64,000 nt of DNA from Paenibacillus sp. Root444D2 (GTDB taxonomy: Bacteria > Bacillota > Bacilli > Paenibacillales > NBRC-103111), in assembly GCF_001426375.1 (NCBI RefSeq), contig NZ_LMEO01000001.1, positions 2,840 through 66,839 on the forward strand, read 5' to 3'. Under the pieces are notes generated by a model, which was not told where the DNA came from, searched no databases, and saw only the letters and a program-made list of their open reading frames with translations. Below, one piece after another: positions 50,546 through 60,526 of the stretch; positions within the stretch are counted from its first letter, which is position 1; every line of letters starts with the position of its first letter. The position numbers were made by a program, and so were the translations under genes.

Positions 50546-51313
50546 GTAGATAACGATATATTTAAGGCACTTGCTGATCCGAGCCGTCGCACACTATTAG
50601 ACCTGCTTCACGCAACTGATGGGCGAACGTTGAACGATCTTTGTACCCCTTTACAAATGTCAAGATTCGGTGTAATGAAGCATCTTAATATTCTGGAGGA
50701 AGCTAACCTCATTACCACCAGAAAAGTTGGCAGAGAAAAGCTGCATTATCTAAATTCAGTGCCCATACGGCAAATTTACGACAGATGGGTGAGCAAATAC
50801 GCCGAGCCCTGGGCTATCGAATTAACATCTCTTAAAAACGAATTGGAGCGTGAAACGAATATGGAGAACAAACCTCGACATGTAAATCGGATTGCTATTA
50901 AAGCGACACCCGAACAAGTTTGGCAAGCACTTACAGATCCGGCCAAGACGTCTAAGTTTTGGTACAATTGCTCGATCCGATCCAACTGGGAAATCGGCTC
51001 CTCTTTCGAACTATGGAACCCAGAGGAGAAAAAACTAGCAGAAGGGATCATTCTCGAAATAGCTCCTCCGCATAAGCTGGTTTTGAGTTGGCAGTTCCCC
51101 GCTTTTCCAGACACGGCCTCTGAGAGCCCTTCACGTATAACGTGGGAAATTGATTCACATACCGAGTTAAACGGTGTGACCCTTGTAACCGTCGTGCATG
51201 ATGAGTTTGAACAGGCCATAAACACTGCAAAGATTCTTGAAATGGGTCTACCGGTTGTACTTTCGGGAATGAAGACATTGCTTGAAACCGGGTCAACACT
51301 CACTATTGATTAA
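50546..51313 (+). CDS. ArsR-type regulator fused to an SRPBCC/AHSA1 domain
   Basis: 255 aa counted from codon GTA at 50546. Residues 1-85 are an ArsR-like winged helix (FKALADPSRRTLLDLL, MSRFGVMKHLNILEEANLI). Residues 106-255 form an SRPBCC (Bet v1/AHSA1) domain (IAIKATPEQVWQALTDPAK). Such fusions are common in Bacillota as self-contained sensors. Oddity: the helix 1 codons are preceded by AAGGAGG at 50531-50537, and the codon at ideal distance is GTA, not GTG or ATG. No in-frame start lies between the stop at 50516 and TTG at 50630, which would delete helix 1. Either GTA/ATA is used or the start codon is mutated. Confidence 0.82.
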   Translation, partial: VDNDIFKALADPSRRTLLDLLHATDGRTLNDLCTPLQMSRFGVMKHLNILEEANLITTRKVGREKLHYLNSVPIRQIYDRWVSKYAEPWAIELTSLKNELERETNMENKPRHVNRIAIKATPEQVWQALTDPAKTSKFWYNCSIRSNWEIGSSFELWNPEEKKLAEGIILEIAPPHKLVLSWQFPAFPDTASESPSRITWEIDSHTELNGVTLVTVVHDEFEQAINTAKILEMGLPVVLSGMKTLLETGSTLTID

Positions 51314-51417
51314 TAATAGCAATTGAGAAAACGATGTTTCTACATTAGCGTCCAAATCACTTCTCGAATAATTGGTTTGATCTTGGAAACTCTAATTCAA
51401 TGAAAGGAGGTTCAAAC

Positions 51418-51570
51418 ATGGTTGAGTACACAAATATTCAGGACAACTCCGAAGAAATAATGAATTGTATTGTTAACTGCGACACCAACACCGAGCAAGA
51501 TCAGAAAAAAATAGACAAAAACCTTTTGAACAGCATCCCGAACGAAGAAGAATATATCGATGAACCTTAG
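51418..51570 (+). CDS. Small acidic protein, 50 aa
   Basis: AAAGGAGG lies 7 bases before the ATG at 51418. The product (MVEYTNIQDNSEEIMNCIVN at its start) is acidic, with two Cys four residues apart (CIVNC) and a Glu/Asp-rich tail EEEYIDEP. No family recognised. A strong terminator at 51577 supports a transcribed unit. A peptide precursor or a small regulator are both possible, without evidence for either. Confidence 0.5.
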   Translation: MVEYTNIQDNSEEIMNCIVNCDTNTEQDQKKIDKNLLNSIPNEEEYIDEP

Positions 51571-51576
51571 TTCTTT

Positions 51577-51600
51577 AACCGCCTAATATGGCGGTTTTAT
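51577..51600 (+). terminator. Terminator after the 50-aa gene
   Basis: AACCGCC-TAATAT-GGCGGTT followed by TTATTT. Confidence 0.85.
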
Positions 51601-51625
51601 TTATTAATGACTTATGAATCTCGCC

Positions 51626-53082
51626 TTACTTCGTGCTTCTCTTCTCTCCCGTCCATACGAATGTAGCTGCCGCGCCAGCCGGAAGCGTGTAGAAGAACGA
51701 CTTGTTTCCCCGCTGCACCTTGAACTTCCTTCTCTCCGCAGCTGAATTAAACGCGATGAGCACCTCGGATCCGTCCGGATTTCGGAAGGCGACGTCCTCG
51801 ATATTTCCGCTGCCCAGCGTGTTCGAATCAATCCTATATGCTCCAGCCCTTATAAACTTACTCGCATGCCCAAATGAATAATACTCCGGGTTATAGGAGA
51901 TTGCCCCGGTCTTTTGATCGATTTTCACGAAGCCGCGGCAGTTGGGACAGCCCCCGTTCTTTGGTCCATTCAATTCATCAAGGGCCAAATTCCACTTCAG
52001 CACCGTCTTTGCGAAGTAGCGAGTCGAGCCGATGATGAGGTTCTGCATATCCCACTTCAGACTGCCCGCGAAATCAGGGGCCCAATTTCCTCCCGAGCTC
52101 TCCGTGAAGTAAATGTCTTTATTCGGAAACAAGTCGTGCACCTTCTGCTGGCTGGACACTTCGCCTGCATAACCGTGGAACGCAGAGCCTGCAATGTACT
52201 TGCTTGCTTCCGGGTCGGTCAGAATCTGAATCGGAAAGTACGGTTCATCCCAGTTGTGATCCCATATCACGATCTTCGTTCCAAGCTTTGCCTTCTCAAA
52301 GGCTGGACCCAGATGAGATTTGATAAAATTCGCTTGATCAGCCGGTTCCATTCTCATCCCCGGGTATCCGTCAGGCTCGAAGTGGGGCTCATTCTGCGGC
52401 GTGATAGCATCGATGACAACCCTTCTGCAGCATAAGCCTGAACGAACTTCGTGAAATAATCAGCGTAGGCTTGATAAAAGTCCGGATTCAAGCTTCCTTT
52501 AATCAAGGAGTCTGACATCTTCATCCAGGCCGGCGCGCTCCAGGGAGAGCCCATGATTTTCAGATCCGGATTGAGGTCCTTGGCCTTGCGCAGGGTCGGG
52601 ATGATGTAAGCTTTGTCATAATCGATCGAAAAGTTATGCAGATTCGGATCCGTTTGCCCTTCTGGCACATCATCGTACGTGTAGCTCTTTAACGAGAAAT
52701 CCGTGGCTCCCATCGGGAGCCGCAAATAGCTAACGCCGATGCCTTGCTTATGATCGAACAACTTATTCATCAGATCGCTTCTTTGCTCAGAATTCAGCTT
52801 GTTCGCAATCAGCCAGGCGGACGAATCCGTCATAGCCGCACCGAAGCCATCAATCTGCTGATACTCCTTCTCCCAGTCGATGACAATGGTAGTATTATTC
52901 GGTGTGTTGTCCTTTACCCAAACTAGATCCGCCTCTTGATGAAGCAGCTTACTTTGATCGGCTGTGGTGATCCACATGTTCACTGGGCTTTGTGATGAAT
53001 GAAGACCGTACTTATGGAAGCCGAGCATCGCAATCAGCACAATGATCATGCCCAACACAATCGGTATTGATTTACCCCTCAT
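51626..53082 (-). pseudogene. GH30 glycoside hydrolase, membrane-anchored, frameshifted
   Basis: Two overlapping frames together encode a full GH30 enzyme. The first (53082 to 52354) has an N-terminal membrane anchor (IPIVLGMIIVLIAMLGF) and IDGFGAAMTDSSAWLIANKL, ending at AYAAEG. The second (52417 region to 51626) continues with IDAITPQNEPHFEPDGYPGM and FTESSGGNWAPDF. A single missing base near 52417-52424 separates them, just before the acid/base Glu. The ATG overlaps the stop of the preceding GH30 gene (ATGA). It may be a true pseudogene, a sequencing error, or a frameshifted gene in one strain. Confidence 0.85.
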
Positions 53083-54425
53083 CGTTCCCACTTAAAAGTA
53101 ACGGCTGCTTCCCCATCAATCGTGTACTCGAATGTCCTTTCATAGATTGCAACGGTGAACGTTTTCGGCTTCGTCGTTCGGTTTGAAACAATCAATACCT
53201 TGGAACCATCCACGTTGCGAAACGCTACCGTTTCCAAGTCGTCTTCGAACGTGTTGGATTCGATCCGATAAGCACCTGGACTCACAAACTTGCTGATATG
53301 TCCGAGGGTGTAGTAATCAAGATTATACGTAAGCTCTCCTGTCTGCTGATTGATCTTGACCACGCCGCGGCACGTGCTACGGGACAGGACGGTAGGTCCG
53401 TTGTTCTCATCCAGAGCTATGTTCCACCAAATAACTGACTTCGACCAGTTTCTAGTCGTACGGATCACATGCTTCATCTGGTCCATGAACGCGTCGTGGA
53501 ACGGCGGAATCCACTGCCCTCCGGATGCCTCGGTAAACCAAACATCCTTATCCGGGAACTGTTCCTTAATCTGCGACATTGCCTCGTGGCGCCCTCCGTA
53601 CACGTGCCATGCGGTTCCTGCGATATACTTGCTAGCTTCGCGGTCTTCGTAGATCTCACGGGGATGGCCGGGAGCGTCCCAGTTATGGTCGTAGCACATG
53701 ATCTTGGTCGGCAACTTCCGCTTAGCTAGGCGTGGTCCTAAGTGCGATTTGATAAACGCGGCTTCTTCCGCCGGCTTCACAATCATGCCCGGGTATTCCT
53801 TCGGCTCGTAGCCCGGCTCGTTTTGCATGGTAACCGCATAGATTGGAATCCCCTCCGCTTGATAGGCATCTAGAAACTTGACGAAATAATCTGCATAAAC
53901 CCCGTAGCAATCCGGCTTCAACGTGCCGCCGATCATCGCATCGGAAGTCTTCATCCAGCCCGGTGCGCTCCATGGCGAAGCCATCACCTTGAGCTCAGGG
54001 TTCAACTGCAAAGCCTGATGGATAACAGGTATAATGTAGGTCCGATCGTGATCGATTGAAAACCTTGCAAGCTCATAGTCGCTTTCTCCAGGCTCGACAT
54101 CGTTATAGCTATAGATCTTCCATGCGAAATCACTAGCTCCCATCGGCTGACGTATGAACGAAATCCCAATGCCCTCCTCCCGGTCAAATAGCTTCCGTAT
54201 GAGATCACCCCTAAGCTCCTCAGTTAAAGCGTTATACACCAGCCAGGCCGAGGCATCGGTAAAAGAAGCTCCAAAACCGTCCATCTGCTGATAAGTGACC
54301 TCTTCGTCAATAATGATCAAGTAATCAGTTATATCCTTATTACTTTCGGAAAATGTAAGCGATTCCATTTGTGTTAATTTTTTCGACTCATCCATCGTCG
54401 ATTGCCATACTTGCACGTTGCTCAT
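53079..54425 (-). CDS. GH30 glycoside hydrolase (beta-glucosidase/beta-1,6-glucanase type), intracellular
   Basis: 448 aa, no signal peptide. The GH30 core has DGFGASFTDASAWLVYNAL near residue 50, acid/base E203 in TMQNEPGYEP and nucleophile E299 in WFTEASGGQW. GH30 enzymes of this type are annotated as glucosylceramidases; bacterial relatives act on beta-glucosides and beta-1,6-glucan. It follows the ABC transporter genes, so it should hydrolyse imported oligosaccharides. GAGGAGCTGACGTT precedes the ATG. A hairpin separates it from the binding-protein gene. Confidence 0.9.
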   Translation of the reverse strand: MSNVQVWQSTMDESKKLTQMESLTFSESNKDITDYLIIIDEEVTYQQMDGFGASFTDASAWLVYNALTEELRGDLIRKLFDREEGIGISFIRQPMGASDFAWKIYSYNDVEPGESDYELARFSIDHDRTYIIPVIHQALQLNPELKVMASPWSAPGWMKTSDAMIGGTLKPDCYGVYADYFVKFLDAYQAEGIPIYAVTMQNEPGYEPKEYPGMIVKPAEEAAFIKSHLGPRLAKRKLPTKIMCYDHNWDAPGHPREIYEDREASKYIAGTAWHVYGGRHEAMSQIKEQFPDKDVWFTEASGGQWIPPFHDAFMDQMKHVIRTTRNWSKSVIWWNIALDENNGPTVLSRSTCRGVVKINQQTGELTYNLDYYTLGHISKFVSPGAYRIESNTFEDDLETVAFRNVDGSKVLIVSNRTTKPKTFTVAIYERTFEYTIDGEAAVTFKWER

Positions 54426-54450
54426 AACGTCAGCTCCTCAACCCGATTCT

Positions 54451-54529
54451 AAAAAACAAGAGGCCAACGTCTAGCTGCAGGCGATCACACCGGCTGCAGC
54501 CCTTTCGGCCCCGTGTTCTTTACTTGTTG
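54451..54529 (-). terminator. Structured hairpin between binding-protein and GH30 genes
   Basis: AACAAG/CTTGTT and GGCC/GGCC pairs enclose a CTGCAG palindrome pair, followed on the minus strand by TTGTTTTTT. As a partial terminator it would make the binding protein more abundant than the enzyme. Confidence 0.6.
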
Positions 54530-54541
54530 TTTATTCTTCTT

Positions 54542-56119
54542 TTACTTAATGCCTTTTTCATCGTAGTATGCCGTTGCTTGCTTTTTCACATAATCAAGAA
54601 CTTTATCGATGCCAGCTGATTTCAATTTATCCTGGTAAGTCTTGATGGCCTGGTCCACATTCGGTACCAATCCCATCATGAGCGGCTTGCCGTATTGGTC
54701 GATGACTTGATTTACAGCAGCGTATTCTGTCTTCACTGCATCGTAGTCCATGGATATCGGCGAGAAAATGTCCGGCTTGCTCATCTTGGAGAATTCTTCG
54801 TTCAGCTTATCCAGACCGTCCCAACCGCCGACGCCTGCTTTCATCAGCGGCTTGTTTCTCCAACCCCAATCCGCGATACCGTAGCCTTGGACCTTCGCAG
54901 CATCTTGGCTTTTGGAAGGAGTAACAATATTTTTACCGTCGTTAACTAAATCATAATGGTATCCCTCAAGGCCATATGTGATCAGGTTATAATACTTCGC
55001 ATCGGTTCTGATCTTCTCTAGTACCATGAGCGAACGTTCCGGGTTGGCTGCGCTCTTCGGAATCGCCATACCGTTGGCAATACCCATTGTCGGCATTGCG
55101 AAACCTTGCATACGTGTGTATGGGAAGTATCCGATCTCCATCTTCGGATCTTTCTTCTGTACGTCTGTGATGAATCCGGCTGCACCCGGAGGGTTGCGCC
55201 AGTAAACGGCACCTGTGCCCGTTTTGATCAGGTCGCCAGCTTCTTGCTTGGAGGAAAGTGTGTTCTTTGACCAGTAGCCTTTGTCCGCCCATTCCTTCAT
55301 TTTCTTAACCCAAGCCTCATATTCAGGTGTGAATGGGTAAGCAACAATATCTCTTGGGCTGTTGTAGTTTTTAGCTACGACAACTCCACTTTCGCCACCG
55401 ATCGTCTGGTACCCGTTAACTGCTGAGAATAAAGTGCTGATTTCGTTCCATGCACTTCCGTTGATGGGGATAACGTTTTGTTTATTTTTCTTGACGCCAT
55501 CCAAATACGCCTCGATGGAAGCAAGGTCTTTGATTTCTGGAAGGTTCAACTCTTTTCTCCAGTCCTCACGGTACACGATACCGTTCGGCGTGTATTCCGG
55601 GTTCGTATTGGGAACCGCAAATATTTTGCCGCCGATGGTGACGTCACTCCAATCCTGCGCCGATACTTGCTTTTGAACCTGAGGCGCGTACTTTGGAAGC
55701 AAAGCGGTCAGATCCGTGAATGCACCCTGCTTAGCATACTTGAAGTATCCTGCCCAAGACGAGGCAAAGATCATATCGATTTTCTCACCAGCTGTCAGCA
55801 GCAAGTTGTACTTTGTTTGCCAATCGTTCCAAGTGGTGAAGTTCAATTTAACGGTTGCGTTCAGATCCTTCTTCAGCATTTTGTTAAATTCGTCCATAAC
55901 CTTAGGTGTATCCTTATTGGCATCACCTACCAAATACCATACGAGCTCAATCGATTTTGAAATGTCCGGTCCTGTCACTGCAGGCGCTGCGCTTTGGCTT
56001 CCTTCTGTCTTCGCAGGTGCAGTTGCTTCAGGCTTTGTTCCGGTACTGCTGCTGCAACCCGATAAAGCGGTAGCAGCCAGCATGACGCCTGCTAGAATAG
56101 TTCCGATCTTTCTTTTCAT
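54542..56119 (-). CDS. Sugar-binding lipoprotein of a CUT1 ABC transporter (LplA-like)
   Basis: 525 aa. Lipoprotein signal with LSGC (Cys about residue 22), then the family-1 solute-binding fold of about 500 residues, typical of Paenibacillus LplA/YtcQ-like proteins (KINFTTWNDWQTKYNLLLTA-type segment, YFKYAKQGAFTDLTALLPKY). It should bind oligosaccharides, here probably beta-gluco-oligosaccharides. Third gene after the two permeases, with AGGAGGAG before the ATG. Confidence 0.92.
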   Translation of the reverse strand: MKRKIGTILAGVMLAATALSGCSSSTGTKPEATAPAKTEGSQSAAPAVTGPDISKSIELVWYLVGDANKDTPKVMDEFNKMLKKDLNATVKLNFTTWNDWQTKYNLLLTAGEKIDMIFASSWAGYFKYAKQGAFTDLTALLPKYAPQVQKQVSAQDWSDVTIGGKIFAVPNTNPEYTPNGIVYREDWRKELNLPEIKDLASIEAYLDGVKKNKQNVIPINGSAWNEISTLFSAVNGYQTIGGESGVVVAKNYNSPRDIVAYPFTPEYEAWVKKMKEWADKGYWSKNTLSSKQEAGDLIKTGTGAVYWRNPPGAAGFITDVQKKDPKMEIGYFPYTRMQGFAMPTMGIANGMAIPKSAANPERSLMVLEKIRTDAKYYNLITYGLEGYHYDLVNDGKNIVTPSKSQDAAKVQGYGIADWGWRNKPLMKAGVGGWDGLDKLNEEFSKMSKPDIFSPISMDYDAVKTEYAAVNQVIDQYGKPLMMGLVPNVDQAIKTYQDKLKSAGIDKVLDYVKKQATAYYDEKGIK

Positions 56120-56175
56120 TTATGACTCCTCCTTAATAGTAGAAAACAATATCTATGTTAGCCGTGAAACCGGTT

Positions 56176-57066
56176 CTAACCCTTGACTGCACCTATCGTC
56201 AGTCCTTTGACGAAGTACTTTTGCACAAATGGATACAGAAGCACAATCGGCCCTGTAACGACAACGGCAACAGCCATCTTAAGTGTCTCGGCAGGAGCTT
56301 TGAAATTGACGGCAGCCAAATTCGCAGCAATGTCCGTACGCAGTACGGCGGCATTCGCTAAAATCTTGTACAAGAAGAACTGCAGCGGAAACTTGCTTTC
56401 CGTCGTGATGAAAATATTGGCGGTAAACCAATCGTTCCAATAGCCAAGAGCAAGGAACAGTCCGATCGTAGCTAGCCCTGGCGTTGATAAGGGAAGGATC
56501 AGGCGGCTATAGATCGTAAAATCGTTTGCGCCGTCGATTCGAGCTGATTCAACGATAGAGTCAGGAATCGATTTCATAAAGTTCTTCATAAGAATGATAT
56601 TCCAGGCACTAATGAGTGCGGGAATCAGCATAGCCAAGTAGCTGTCTTTCCAATCCAGATATTTAACGATGAGAATGTACCATGGGATCAAGCCCCCACT
56701 GAACAGCGTCGTAAAGTACATGAAGAATGCGACCGTGTTACGGTATTTGAAGTCTTTACGGGCAAGCACGTATCCCGCCATGGACGTGAGGAACAAGCCT
56801 GCGCAAGTTCCAATGACGGTAAGGCAAATTGTCACCCAATACGCACGGAAAATTTGCTCGGGGTTGTTGAAGACCGCCTTGTACGCATCGATTGAAAGAT
56901 CGTTCGGCCAAAGCTTAAACCCTTCCCCGATGATTTCATTTTCCGACGTAAACGAACCCGAAATAATTAACCAGAACGGCAGCAGGCAAAGTATGGTCAA
57001 GAACGCTACCGTTCCATAAGCGATGATCATAAAAGCCATCGTCGCCGAGTCTTTTTTGCGTCTCAC
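56176..57066 (-). CDS. Carbohydrate ABC transporter permease (YtcP/LplC-like)
   Basis: 296 aa, six helices. The permease loop is SIPDSIVESARIDGANDFTI, and the C-terminus ends in the typical PFVQKYFVKGLTIGAVKG. It forms the channel with the LplB-like protein. GTG start after GGAGGGAC. 54 bp from the neighbouring permease gene. Confidence 0.94.
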   Translation of the reverse strand: MRRKKDSATMAFMIIAYGTVAFLTILCLLPFWLIISGSFTSENEIIGEGFKLWPNDLSIDAYKAVFNNPEQIFRAYWVTICLTVIGTCAGLFLTSMAGYVLARKDFKYRNTVAFFMYFTTLFSGGLIPWYILIVKYLDWKDSYLAMLIPALISAWNIILMKNFMKSIPDSIVESARIDGANDFTIYSRLILPLSTPGLATIGLFLALGYWNDWFTANIFITTESKFPLQFFLYKILANAAVLRTDIAANLAAVNFKAPAETLKMAVAVVVTGPIVLLYPFVQKYFVKGLTIGAVKG

Positions 57067-57120
57067 GGTAGTCCCTCCTAAGAGTTTTGGTTAAGCAAAT
57101 CTGGCTTCCTAAGCATTTGC

Positions 57121-58044
57121 TTAGAACAATGCGTAATCTTCGCGGACTTTTTTCACAATAAAGTTGACAGTCATCACTAGCAGGAAGCCGAAGAACGATT
57201 GGTACAAACCTGCAGCCGATCCCATTCCAATGTCAAAATTGACTGCCAATGCCCGATACACATACGTATCGATAATGTCCGTCGCATCATACAGCATGCC
57301 GTTGTTGCCGATGATCTGATAAAACAGGTCAAACTGCCCCTTGAGAATGCCGCCGAGGCTGAAAATGACGAGCAAAATAAAGGTTGGTGTCAAAAGCGGA
57401 ATCGTAATGTGACGAATTTGTTGAAAAATATGTGCTCCGTCGATTTCCGCTGCTTCGTAGTACTCATCGCTAATGCTCATGATGGCGGCTAAGTAAATGA
57501 CCGTTCCGTACCCGAGCCCTTTCCAGACATTGAAAAAGACAATGATGTACTTCCACGGTTCCGTATTCAAATAGAAGTCATACGGCTGTGCCCCTAGTTG
57601 TTTCAACAATGTGTTGATGACGCCTGTATCGGAGTTGAACAAGTTGAAAACGAAAGCGCCTACAAGAACCCACGAAATGAAAAACGGCAAAAACATAATG
57701 GATTGCGTTGCTTTCTTAAAATATTTGTTGGCAATCTGGCTTAAGAAGATCGCACAGACCAACTGCAGGAAGTTACCGATAAAAATAAAAGCCAAATTGT
57801 ACACGACCGTATTTTTCGTCAAGTTCCATAGCGTACCTGATTGATACAAAAACTTAAAGTTCATCATACCGATGAATTCGCTTCCAAATATCCCGCCGTC
57901 GAAGCTGAACTTCGTGAAGGCCAGATAAATTCCCACCATTGGAATATAGCTGAATACAATGAAAAAAAGGATCGCAGGAGCTACCATCAGAAACATGATT
58001 TTGTTCCTGGACACTTCCGCCCAGAAGCCTTTTAAAGCTGTCAT
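57121..58044 (-). CDS. Carbohydrate ABC transporter permease (LplB-like)
   Basis: 307 aa, six helices. The permease loop is EYYEAAEIDGAHIFQQIRHI. First gene of the transporter operon, with GGAGGTGAG upstream. No ATPase is encoded here; Bacillota carriers of this type share an MsmX-like ATPase. The gene starts 167 bp after the AraC regulator's stop, and no LacI-type palindrome lies there, so AraC control is more likely. Confidence 0.94.
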   Translation of the reverse strand: MTALKGFWAEVSRNKIMFLMVAPAILFFIVFSYIPMVGIYLAFTKFSFDGGIFGSEFIGMMNFKFLYQSGTLWNLTKNTVVYNLAFIFIGNFLQLVCAIFLSQIANKYFKKATQSIMFLPFFISWVLVGAFVFNLFNSDTGVINTLLKQLGAQPYDFYLNTEPWKYIIVFFNVWKGLGYGTVIYLAAIMSISDEYYEAAEIDGAHIFQQIRHITIPLLTPTFILLVIFSLGGILKGQFDLFYQIIGNNGMLYDATDIIDTYVYRALAVNFDIGMGSAAGLYQSFFGFLLVMTVNFIVKKVREDYALF

Positions 58045-58211
58045 CGCTTACTCACCTCCGAACTCTTGGATTGTGTTTGTTGTTTGCAAGGCCAATCTTA
58101 GGCCTTCTGCCAAGGCTGGAGCAACTATAAATATGCGATCATTATCATTTTTCACTTCATTACGAAGAGCTTTTCTCCGCATCAGATCACTTTTCCCGAT
58201 GCGTTGAGCAA

Positions 58212-60497
58212 TCAACTGATCTCTCGGACCCCTTCGTCCTGCAATCGACCGTTTTTACGGAAGTCAGCTGGGGTTACACCATTGATTTTTTTAAACGCTT
58301 TGTAGAAATACGGACTGTTTGAGAAGCCTGACTTTTCCGCAATATCCCCTATGGGAAGCTCTGTTGTATGCAATAATGTTCTCGCTTTGTCCATTCTTAC
58401 TTCAATGATGTAATTCAGAATTGTGTTAAGCGTATGTTTCTTGAATAACCGGCCGATATAGGTTGCAGACAAACCCATTTCTTCGGCTAAGGAGTCCAGA
58501 GAGAGCTCTTGAAGCATGTATTTCTTCTGCACAATGGCAATGATTTTACCCACCACTTCGTCGTTTCTTGAATTCTTCTTATCTTCCAGGCTTGCGGATA
58601 CGCGCTCGAATACATCGAAGAACGGGCGGAACATGTCCTCGACTAGCTCCGCATCGTTTAGACCGGAAAGCAGCGCATTGATACTCAAATCCCAGGAGAT
58701 ATCATTATTCTTTTGAATCGTGGAAACTGCGTTATTCACAGCAAAAGCCAAGTGCGACACAGCCAAATGATACGACATATAGGAATAACCAGCCGTTTCT
58801 TCGACGATCTCGCGGAATATGCGCGACGCTTCGGCAATTCGACCCAGCATCAGCTCTTCGATCAGCAACTTTTCCTTGGAGATCGGGTACACATAGGATT
58901 TGGCCTTCAGTGACTCGATCTGCTCCGCGTAAATCAGACACTCATGTCCAAAGAAAAGCCGATGGAATAAGGCTTCCGTCGCCTGAGTGTATAAGCGGCT
59001 GATGCTTCTAGCATCATCGCCTGTCGTACTCACCGCAATGGATACAGATACTTTTATGTAATCAGCCACGAAGGATTGAATTTGACGCCATAAACTCTCT
59101 GGCAGGACAGAATGACTATCCAAAGCGGGTTCCTCTATATTAAGCAGAATCGCAATACGGTCATCTCCCATATCTACGGCAAAAGAAGGACAGTAGGCAT
59201 TCAATAACTCTTGAGAGATGTTCATAACCCCAATCTTGAGCAGGCTCCTGTCGCCGACGCTGTATCTCTCCACTAGCTCCCGATAACCGTCAATCTTCAG
59301 CACTGACACGGCAAAATGCTTCTTGGCGTTCAAACGAATTTCATACAATCTGAACTTCTCATCCAGACAATGAGGATTACTGCTGCCCGATCCTAGAAGC
59401 AGATTGCGAACCAGATCTTGCCGCAGCGCCATGAAATGATTTCTTCGTTCCGTCTCAAGCGTTGTCAGCTTCACTAACTTGCGGTTTACATTCAAGGACA
59501 ATTTTCGTGAAATCAGGTAGGAAGTCAGAAGTCCAAGAAGTAGAATAGCGACTGCTATTGCGATCGTATATAGCCTCATATGATTAATACCGCTCGTAAT
59601 GGCGCTGTAAGGTGCAATTCTAATATAGCGCCAGCCCAGAACATCGGGAGCCGTATAAGTCACTAAGGATTTAACCCCATCCACATCGGAGACGAAATAT
59701 CCTTCAGATTCACCGCTTCCGAGTATTACTTGGATGTACGGTTTGTTGGTAAGGTCCGTCAGCATAGCATTCTTCCAGCTGTTCGTGACGAGGAAACCGC
59801 GATTGTCGATGATGAACGTGTTTTTGTCCGAAGTGGCGATCATACCGTCGATATTTTTGTGCATTTGCGTTTCGGATATATTAACGATAATGACGTTCTT
59901 TTCATCTTTATGAGAAAGAGTGTCGTACAACAGGAAAGTATAACAATCCCTTTCCTTCTCTTGGTTGTTCAACATAAGGCTCTCAAACGGAATTTTACGC
60001 GGGATTGGCATCAGCGTCTTGTAATCCGAAATATGTTTAACCATTTCTACGGCTGTCGAATCATAAAACTCATTCGATTTCCAAACCGAATTGGCACTGA
60101 TCTCGGCGCTTGTATAAAACGTATCCGTTTGGTAGTTATAAATGTAGATAGAATCGATAAAAAGGGATGTAGCTCGATAAGAGTTCAGTTGAGCCATCGC
60201 TATACTTGTATCGAGAGGATCACCCGACGAGAAGTAAAGCAACTTGGAAACATTCATGTCGTTATATATTTGTTTAGCAAACGTGTTGGCGTTAACCGCC
60301 ATGATGGAAGCTTCTTGACTTGTTTGTGCTAGATTATTCAATGTGGATTTGTACGTCTGTTTAAGGGAAATATCTTCGAAATAAACATGTAGAATTCCCG
60401 ACAGCATGACAATCGTTAAAGCGATGGTCAACGTAAAGGACCGAAAAATGGAAGCGGAGAATTTTACGTTGGAATTGGACGTTTTTATTTTCAACAT
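58212..60497 (-). CDS. Membrane-bound AraC-family regulator with extracellular sensor
   Basis: 761 aa. Two membrane helices (about 22-40 and 300-325) bound an extracellular cache-like sensor domain; after a linker (GGDEF-like remnant region about 400-520) the C-terminal AraC helix-turn-helix pair is at about 655-755 (SLDSLAEEMGLSATYIGRLF, NSPYFYKAFKKINGVTPADF). Regulators of this type (YesN-related, common in Paenibacillus) control adjacent sugar ABC operons. ATG at 60497, GAGG upstream. Two LacI-type operators lie in front of it. Confidence 0.9.
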   Translation of the reverse strand: MLKIKTSNSNVKFSASIFRSFTLTIALTIVMLSGILHVYFEDISLKQTYKSTLNNLAQTSQEASIMAVNANTFAKQIYNDMNVSKLLYFSSGDPLDTSIAMAQLNSYRATSLFIDSIYIYNYQTDTFYTSAEISANSVWKSNEFYDSTAVEMVKHISDYKTLMPIPRKIPFESLMLNNQEKERDCYTFLLYDTLSHKDEKNVIIVNISETQMHKNIDGMIATSDKNTFIIDNRGFLVTNSWKNAMLTDLTNKPYIQVILGSGESEGYFVSDVDGVKSLVTYTAPDVLGWRYIRIAPYSAITSGINHMRLYTIAIAVAILLLGLLTSYLISRKLSLNVNRKLVKLTTLETERRNHFMALRQDLVRNLLLGSGSSNPHCLDEKFRLYEIRLNAKKHFAVSVLKIDGYRELVERYSVGDRSLLKIGVMNISQELLNAYCPSFAVDMGDDRIAILLNIEEPALDSHSVLPESLWRQIQSFVADYIKVSVSIAVSTTGDDARSISRLYTQATEALFHRLFFGHECLIYAEQIESLKAKSYVYPISKEKLLIEELMLGRIAEASRIFREIVEETAGYSYMSYHLAVSHLAFAVNNAVSTIQKNNDISWDLSINALLSGLNDAELVEDMFRPFFDVFERVSASLEDKKNSRNDEVVGKIIAIVQKKYMLQELSLDSLAEEMGLSATYIGRLFKKHTLNTILNYIIEVRMDKARTLLHTTELPIGDIAEKSGFSNSPYFYKAFKKINGVTPADFRKNGRLQDEGVREIS

Positions 60498-60512
60498 CGT
60501 CACCTCGTTCAT

Positions 60513-60526
60513 TGAAATCGATTTCA
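60513..60526. promoter_or_regulatory. LacI-type operator 1
   Basis: Perfect 14-bp palindrome TGAAATCGATTTCA 16 bp before the AraC-family start, overlapping its 5' leader. Confidence 0.75.
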
